From NCBI RefSeq assembly GCF_015832195.1, contig NC_052027.1, positions 2,666,001 through 2,730,000 on the forward strand: a DNA stretch of 64,000 nt, read 5' to 3'. Positions within the stretch are counted from its first letter, which is position 1. Each line of letters starts with the position of its first letter. Below the pieces are notes generated by a model that saw only the letters and a list, made by a program, of their open reading frames with translations, was not told the origin of the DNA and did no database searches. The DNA comes from Motacilla alba alba. Its lineage: Eukaryota > Chordata > Aves > Passeriformes > Motacillidae. This document shows positions 59,801 to 64,000 of this stretch, piece after piece. A program made the position numbers and the translations under genes.

Positions 59801-62038
59801 TACTTATCTGGTACTGCAGAATGTAGCCAGTGAGGTGGCCATTGGCTTTCTTGGGAAGTCCCCAGGACAGAGTGACCGAGTCCTTGTCAAAGTTCAGGAT
59901 CCTGAGAAAACGTGGTTGCTCAGGCACTGGAAGACACAGGGATGAGCTTTCAGAGGAGAGTGAACAGGTCTGTCCCTATAAATTCTTGTTAAATGAGGAT
60001 ATAATTCAGCTCAACACCCACAGCTCCCCTTTCCAGTGAAGTGCTCTACAAACGGTGGAGTTTTTACTAACATCTTAAATAAGGGAATCAACTCACCTTG
60101 TCCCAAGGACAATTTCAATTTATGACCCTCCATCCCATATTTTTCTCTTGTCTTACCTCCTTCTGGAGTTTCAAACACCACCGGGGAGCTCTCAGGGCCA
60201 TCTCCTCTGGAATTGAAAGCTGAAACTGTCAAGCGGAATTCACTGAAGGGCTCCAGGCCAGGAATCATCCCATAGTTCCTGTCTCCTACAAACGTCAGGA
60301 AGTGTTTCTCTGGGTGATGCCTCTTTCCATCCAGCATGCTTCTTGTTTTCCACCAGCTGACCTGCGAGGAGATTGGGATTTCTATAACAAATTATATTGT
60401 ATGGGGATGAGCATGATCATGATCTCTCTCACCTTCCTAAAAATGAGAGATTGCAATCTGGGACTCATTTAATAATTTATTCAACTATATACAAATACTT
60501 ATAGAGATATTTGTAACCTTGTAGCCTCTTAAGTGCCCACGAACTCTGTCCCTTGGTATCCCAAACCAGAAGACTTTGACCAGGGTGCTGTTCACGACCT
60601 CCACAGAAACGCCCGAAGGAGCAGCATCTGGAACTGTAAAAAACAGAAGTCCCAGGTGTTAAAAACACTTCCAAGAGCCCAGATTCACACTGTTCACAGC
60701 TCCAGGGCTTGGCTTTCCAGCTTCAGCTGTGCCACTTCATGCAGTCTCACTGCAGGCAAGCCAAAAGCCATTCCACCTGCATCCAGTGGGAGGAATGGGC
60801 CAATAAACATTATTTTTCTGTATTTTTCTGCTGAGGGTTGAGATACATGTGCACTGGGACACATGAATTTCTACACCAGTATTTATGATTTCCTGTTTCA
60901 AGCAATGCTTACAGCAGTGAGAAGAATAAAAAAAATGATTAACACGGCACTCAAGAAGGCAATCATAAAGGTTTTTTTATAATCAATTTCATTTTACAAC
61001 TAAGCTCATTAAACAGTAGGATTTTAATCACTGCATAACACAGAGAGCTATTACAGTGCCTGAAAAAAGGAAGGCCTTGATCCATTGACAACTGAATTGC
61101 GAGGAAGATTTTCCACTGGTAGATGCAAAATTAGACTCATCACAGAGAGACAAAGAAAACAAACATGCTGTGGAGTTTCTTTCTTCTCGTTCTCACTATT
61201 TGCCATCTCTTCTGCACCACCAGACCTTCCTGTTCCCACCTCTGGGTGGGCAGTGGGGACTCTCCTGTCCTACCACCACCAAGTCCATTTCCAGCACTGA
61301 AACTCCACCTGGGAGCCATGGAAAACCATGGGGCAGAAACCCAGGTTGGACAGGATGACACATTCTTCAGGGACTCATGGACAAGGTAACACCAGCACAT
61401 GTGGGGATGTGGCTTTGTCTGCAAATTCACTCCAACACCCAGTGCCTGTGAGTTTGTCCCTCATTGTCAGAGCATTTAACTCCTGACAGCGCTGAACTGT
61501 TGGGTCAAGCCTCAGAGAGCCCAAAGGATTTTTTTCCTACCAAGTATAACCTGACTGCTACACTTCAGAGACTTCTCACAGACCGTGGCCTTCAAACAAG
61601 TACCCAGACTAAGCCAACAACTGAGATTAATGAGAGCACAAGTGACCTTTCCAAAAAAACCCCTCACACTCCAGCACCAGCACGGGTCACATCCATGCCT
61701 CATGGAGCCCATCAGGCACTCCAGCAGCTTTGGGCTGCCCAATCCATCACTCCACACCCGAGCGTTCTGCAGCACAAGAAACCCCCATTCTTACAGGCAA
61801 GCTCCTGCCACTCACCATCCTCTCCTGAATATCCAATGGTGATGTTTGGCTCCGGGCCAGATCCTAAATTATTGACGGCCTGGACTTTGATCTCGTAGGG
61901 CACGAAGGTGGGCACGTTCCGCACGCTCAGGGAGTGCTTCTTCACCAGCTCCTCGTTCCAGTCCGTCTCCACACCCCGCTGCCTCCAGCTGACCTTGTAC
62001 TCCAGCCCCGGCCCGTTCCTCTCCATGGGCTTCAGTGG
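47606..62038 (-). CDS. CHL1: CHL1 3' part: nine C-terminal coding exons (gene partial at the right edge)
   Basis: CHL1 is an L1-family single-pass cell-surface adhesion molecule of neurons and glia that acts in neurite growth, migration and axon guidance and couples to ankyrin/spectrin. Joining minus-strand exons 61816-62038, 60518-60633, 60157-60361, 59804-59926, 57735-57914, 51285-51446, 50520-50651, 49708-49780 and 47606-47822 gives one uninterrupted 476-residue frame. All introns are GT-AG and every phase is compatible. CHL1 is chosen over NrCAM, neurofascin and L1 because of [14 protein letters not shown] after the membrane segment, FIGAY rather than FIGQY, and the STATFPL.A terminus. 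The full protein is about 1200 residues in the family, so the signal peptide, six Ig domains, FN3-1 and half of FN3-2 lie beyond 64000. No frameshift or stop interrupts the exons. Confidence 0.96.
47823..49707 (-). other. CHL1: Last CHL1 intron
   Basis: It is 1885 bp with a GTAAAT donor and ttattttgtag acceptor. Apart from the two-copy repeat at 48425-48558 and an A-rich stretch near 49456-49474 I recognise nothing in it. Confidence 0.75.
48425..48558. repeat. Two-copy tandem repeat, period about 77 bp, in the last CHL1 intron
   Basis: Copies at 48425-48480 and 48502-48558 share aaaaac.aaag.agatca-like starts, gtctgcatctgcagtctct versus gtctgcagctgcagactct, and end in cagt.aaaattcca. Identity is roughly 80 percent by eye. 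Confidence 0.75.
49708..49780 (-). CDS. CHL1: CHL1 exon: proximal cytoplasmic tail
   Basis: A short 73-bp exon encoding [23 protein letters not shown]. It starts with TG (completing Val) and ends with AG (the first two bases of Ser). It is acidic and charged, as expected just inside the membrane. Acceptor and donor (gtgcacag and GTAAAT) are clear. The FGEYS junction to the last exon matches CHL1. Confidence 0.95.
49950..50158 (-). mobile_element. CR1 LINE fragment in a CHL1 intron
   Basis: It starts with the complement of the CR1 3' terminal octamer region (atagaatcatggaatggttt), then gaagggaccttaaatcccat, ccagtgccacc, gtgctccaagccctgtccaa and gatggagcatccaccac. The element's 3' end is at the low coordinate, so it lies in the same orientation as CHL1. 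It fills part of the 739-bp intron between the membrane-segment exon and the next exon. Confidence 0.85.
50520..50651 (-). CDS. CHL1: CHL1 exon: juxtamembrane and transmembrane segment
   Basis: Forty-three residues from [15 protein letters not shown] to [10 protein letters not shown] single membrane-spanning helix runs from [11 protein letters not shown] through [12 protein letters not shown], followed by the basic stop-transfer RRNKGGK, so the C-terminus is cytoplasmic. The [16 protein letters not shown] stretch is shared across L1-family proteins, while [13 protein letters not shown], completed in the next exon, points to CHL1. The donor GTAAAT is moderate (A at +5). Confidence 0.96.
51285..51446 (-). 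CDS. CHL1: CHL1 exon: partial fifth FN3 region
   Basis: Fifty-three residues from [16 protein letters not shown] to DVIETRGR, with GT completing Ser from the previous exon and one trailing G. CHL1 has four and a half FN3 domains, and this is the half domain. [18 protein letters not shown] resembles an FN3 E-F segment, followed by [15 protein letters not shown]. The exon begins directly after ccgtag with the bases GT, which are coding. The donor is GTGAGA. Confidence 0.92.
52118..52196. repeat. Two-copy tandem duplication, period 44 bp
   Basis: tcctgtaacctcatctgcat, then tcagattgtgggcat, occurs at 52118 and again at 52162 with no mismatch over 35 bp. The near-identity suggests a recent slip or short duplication in the CHL1 intron. 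Confidence 0.85.
57306..57701 (+). mobile_element. Solo LTR, TguLTR5-like, antisense to CHL1 (396 bp)
   Basis: An endogenous-retrovirus LTR without internal region. It starts TGTAGTTATG, ends CCACATCA and is bounded by a perfect 6-bp target duplication, ctcctc, at 57300-57305 and 57702-57707. Internal hallmarks are ttctcctgagaagctga, the region near 57586-57630 with AATAAAATAAA, and cttctgaaatggagtca close to the 3' end. It lies in the CHL1 intron, with its duplication 26 bp from the donor dinucleotide at 57733-57734. The six-base duplication fits ERV2/ERVK-like integration. The family name is from memory. Confidence 0.85.
57735..57914 (-). CDS. CHL1: CHL1 exon: second half of FN3-4, LTR-flanked and GC-rich
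   Basis: Fifty-nine residues from [13 protein letters not shown] to EEGLTLAQG, with two leading bases and one trailing base. It completes FN3-4: [18 protein letters not shown] is the EF turn and F strand, followed by [11 protein letters not shown]. The exon is exactly 180 bp, so skipping it would keep the frame. I count 122 G or C of 180 (68%), far above the flanking introns. Only about 230 bp of non-LTR sequence (57708-57934) separates two LTR insertions here. The GTAAGT donor and cttcccttgcag acceptor look intact. Confidence 0.94.
57941..58372 (-). mobile_element. Solo LTR, TguLTR5-like, sense to CHL1 (about 432 bp)
   Basis: Read on the minus strand it begins TGTGGCATTCACATTCTC, passes through ttctcctgggaagctgag and agtcacgagttttcatt, and ends near catggagtcagatgcatc and gcaaatacaatc. 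Flanking hexamers agtcag (57935-57940) and aggcag (58373-58378) match at five of six positions, so they are probably a mutated target duplication. The 3' end is not a clean CA, so that edge is uncertain by a few bases. It is related to the LTR at 57306 but in the opposite orientation. A sense AATAAA is at 58014-58019. Confidence 0.8.
58755..59080 (+). mobile_element. CR1 LINE fragment in a CHL1 intron
   Basis: A diverged CR1 3' region in plus orientation. It carries the subfamily pattern of gacagaggaagaacttccctg, then ggtgtggagtctccctc, ggatattccagagccatctgg, and the 3' end ggtcccttccaaactgaacc followed by ctggaattccatagat. It is antisense to CHL1. The 5' limit is approximate. Confidence 0.75.
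59804..59926 (-). CDS. CHL1: CHL1 exon: first half of FN3-4
   Basis: Forty residues from [16 protein letters not shown] to GYILQYQI, preceded by TG completing Val and followed by one A. The A-C strands of FN3-4 are visible: [12 protein letters not shown], then [12 protein letters not shown]. The acceptor is tcttccag and the donor GTATGT. The dangling A joins TC of the next exon to give Ile, producing QYQIINETHEVG, a recognisable CHL1 stretch. Confidence 0.94.
60157..60361 (-). CDS. CHL1: CHL1 exon: second half of FN3-3, with an RGD in the FG loop
   Basis: Sixty-eight residues from [16 protein letters not shown] to VVFETPEG plus one base. It completes FN3-3; [13 protein letters not shown] forms the EF and F strand region. 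The FG turn reads [10 protein letters not shown], so an Arg-Gly-Asp tripeptide is encoded at 60208-60200, in the loop position where fibronectin's tenth FN3 domain carries its integrin-binding RGD. The donor is a good GTAAGA. The intron to the next exon is only 230 bp. Confidence 0.95.
60518..60633 (-). CDS. CHL1: CHL1 exon: first half of FN3-3
   Basis: Thirty-eight residues from [14 protein letters not shown] to GHLRGYK, preceded by two bases that complete a Val codon from the upstream exon. It carries the A-C strands of FN3-3, with STLVKVFW and the proline-rich turn. The acceptor is a T-rich ttttttacag. The donor (GTTACA after AAG) is weak, with non-consensus bases at +3 and +5, but the downstream exon joins in frame and the boundary falls where the family has it. 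Confidence 0.92.
60634..61815 (-). other. CHL1: CHL1 intron between FN3-2 and FN3-3 exons
   Basis: It is 1182 bp with a strong GTGAGT donor and a tttttacag acceptor. I see no repeat, RNA gene or alternative exon in it. The open frames inside (up to about 140 codons, 61464-61898) overlap the exon antisense or lack domains. Confidence 0.75.
61816..62038 (-). CDS. CHL1: CHL1 exon: second half of FN3-2
   Basis: This exon encodes 74 residues from [14 protein letters not shown] to GYSGED, then one base of the next codon. It is the C-terminal half of the second fibronectin type III domain. The C strand carries LEYKVSW, the EF region Y-E-I-KVQAVN, and the FG turn NLGSGPEP. It starts in phase 0 after a cag acceptor (62039-62041) and ends before a strong GTGAGT donor (814-815 of this 61 kb block). 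The first half of FN3-2 is not seen up to 64000. Confidence 0.94.
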
Positions 62039-64000
62039 CTGGGGAGAAGTTAAAAGAGATCTTGTCTGCCTTTGTTGTAATCACAAAACAGCAGCCCAGG
62101 GCGGGGGGGGATGGTTTTGTGTCGCTCTCGGACATAGAATAAAATGACACGCATGCTGGACTCTCCAAGGTAAAAAGAAGGGAAGTTTTTTTTCTGACTC
62201 CAATATTTATAGATTTTCAAAAGTGACAGTGGCTTGGAGGATGAAAGTGCCACCCCTCCAATGACACTGGACAAGACAACAGTCCATCAAATTTCTCCTC
62301 CTCCAGAGAAGAACGTAAAAACAGTAATTATTTACATAGAGTGAGTGAGAAAGTTCATTACAAGAACGTAAGCATCAGAAAGCTAGGAAGAACTTCTTAG
62401 AAGAATAGGGCGACACTTTTGGAATGTGCGTTACGACACTGGGACAGAAAAGGGGCAAAAACCCCAAGTTCTGAATTTTTGCTGTCATTTTAATTGAAGT
62501 CTGATTGGATCAACAACAACATGACTTCAAGAGAAAGGAGGGTGAAAGGCTTGGATTAAAATCCAGATTAATTGCTAGGAGCTGTATTTCTGCCTCCTAC
62601 ACACATCAGGTTTTGTTTTGCCACAGGTTTTCCTGTGTGAGGTAAAACCACATGCCTTCAGCACTACTGAATTGCACAGTTTTATCTCTGCCTTTTAGCA
62701 GAGATAAAATTTGCATTTTATTCTAGAATTTTATGTAGCACAGCAAGTTGGGTCATTAAAATTTAGATTTGTTCTAACTACACACCAAATGGTTGAAATT
62801 ACGCCTGGACATTTAATGTGCAACTGCTGGGCCACTCTGCTTTTACCAATCAGCTGGAGAATTCATCCCAGCAGGGTTTCCAGCTAATTAACATGAATTT
62901 ATAAAATATTAGGAGATGTATAGCAATAGCTTGTCATGAGACATCCTCAAATTGAGCTTATTTCTCTGAAAATGCACAACTTTAATTAAGAAAATAATCA
63001 CCTACCCTACCAAAAAAGCTAAACACTGGAACAGCTGTGGGTGTTTCCCACAATATAGGCTGCCTTTAAAATTATTTAAATATAGGCAAATATGAAATAT
63101 ATAATAGCTGGTTTGTGTCCAAGAGGCCTGACAGGAAATAGCATCCAATACCAGCAGAAAGTTATTCCCCTTTGATGTTCCTCATGCATGAGGAGACCAA
63201 AATTCGGGGGATCTGCAAAAATTCCCACTGGTCTGCTCTGCTGTGAAGACCTTTGGGATGTCTGAGGCAAAGGAACTGGGAGACTGGGCAGCCTTCTCAC
63301 AGGCACCACCTCTACAGCAAAGATCCCAGGGAATGGGATTTGCAAGAGAACCTGGAGAAGTAAAAAATTCCTCCTAAAAAACTGATTTTTTGGATAGAGT
63401 TAAATTGCAGCACTGCTTGACTTTTATTTTGATCTCCCTTAAAGCTGCAAATCCTTGCCTGAAAATCCCAGTCACTAAAGCTCAGCTGGTATCTTAATGC
63501 AAAATAGGCAGATTAACATCATTCTGCAGCCTTTGTGTGTCAGAAATAGCCTGTGCAGTGCCCAGCAGTTCCTCTGGAAAGCACACAGGAAATGCCATAA
63601 ATAAATGAATATCCTGTTTAACAACATTTTAATGATTCAACAAGATCTAACCAAGCCCTTCCATCCCATCCTTTCAGGCTCAGCTTTCACTTCCACTTTC
63701 GCCCTGTCTGAGCAGTGATTATGAAGTTCCTGGTGCTCAAATCCCAGTATTTCCCAGTAAACATACTGGGTAATAAAACTCTGCGTTTCATGGATTCGTT
63801 GAAGTTGGAAAAGACCTCCAAGATCAAATCCAAACTTTTCTGAGAGGCAGAATTGTCTCTCCTGACCCTGGGCTAAAAATCCCATTCAAATCCAAGCCCA
63901 TGGATCTTGAGGGCCATCTCCTTTTGGATGGAAATTCTACCCCAAGCCATGACTTCCCACTGGGGAAACGTTTGTTCTTCTCTGGGAGCAGCAGATTGAG
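62039..64000 (-). other. CHL1: CHL1 intron, partial, running off the right edge
   Basis: This is upstream of the first visible exon, and the next exon (first half of FN3-2) is not found before 64000. A short CR1-like tail is at 63782-63870. A poly-G run lies at about 62102-62109. Confidence 0.7.
63782..63870 (-). mobile_element. CR1-like 3' tail, diverged
   Basis: tttcatggattcgttgaagt, tggaaaagacctccaagatc and aaatccaa resemble the complement of the CR1 3' terminus. The similarity fades beyond about 63840. Confidence 0.6.

Larger units (their letters stand above)
57915..59803 (-). other. CHL1: CHL1 intron between the two FN3-4 exons, largely repeats
   Basis: Of this 1.9 kb intron, about 430 bp is a sense-oriented LTR (57941-58372) and about 320 bp a CR1 tail (58755-59080). 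The 26 bp next to the downstream exon keep a ctgac branch-point-like motif (A at 57937) and a pyrimidine tract. A T-run lies at about 59188-59201. I see nothing else recognisable. Confidence 0.75.

Noticed and set aside
63076..63345. Possible upstream CHL1 exon (first half of FN3-2)
   Set aside because: The minus-strand frame here has no FN3 pattern (no conserved Trp or Pro spacing) and no phase-compatible acceptor-donor pair.

Overview
The window is vertebrate, almost certainly avian, nuclear DNA. It is AT-rich and intron-rich, with about twenty truncated CR1 retroposon tails. Two LTRs resemble the TguLTR5-type elements of songbirds, so a passerine is the likely source. That family name is from memory and was not searched.

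The only protein-coding gene I can support is the 3' end of CHL1 (close homologue of L1, an L1-family neural cell adhesion molecule), on the minus strand. Nine exons between 62038 and 47606 join in perfect phase into 476 C-terminal residues: the second half of FN3-2, all of FN3-3 and FN3-4, a partial fifth FN3 region, the juxtamembrane and transmembrane segment, and the ankyrin-binding cytoplasmic tail with its FIGAY motif. Upstream exons lie beyond 64000. A 3' UTR of about 4.7 kb runs from 47605 to a poly(A) signal at 42888-42893. It contains a TA/CA microsatellite inside a long inverted repeat.

Positions 1-42870 are intergenic DNA downstream of CHL1. I recognise no coding exon or RNA gene there. 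They hold CR1 fragments in both orientations, a decayed LINE reverse-transcriptase remnant, an 11-unit 51-bp minisatellite (4264-4826), a 17-unit 38-40 bp tandem array (41896-42545) just beyond the CHL1 poly(A) site, a 112-bp segment duplicated 1.9 kb apart, and small palindromes. In mammals CNTN6 lies beyond this side of CHL1; that synteny is recalled, not seen here.

The most interesting structure is around the CHL1 exon at 57735-57914. This 68% GC, frame-neutral 180-bp exon is sandwiched between two related solo LTRs in opposite orientation. One edge is 26 bp from the 3' splice site and the other is about 33 bp from the 5' splice site. The arrangement invites tests for exon skipping, circular RNA and intronic polyadenylation. 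A second candidate is an RGD tripeptide in the FG-loop position of FN3-3.
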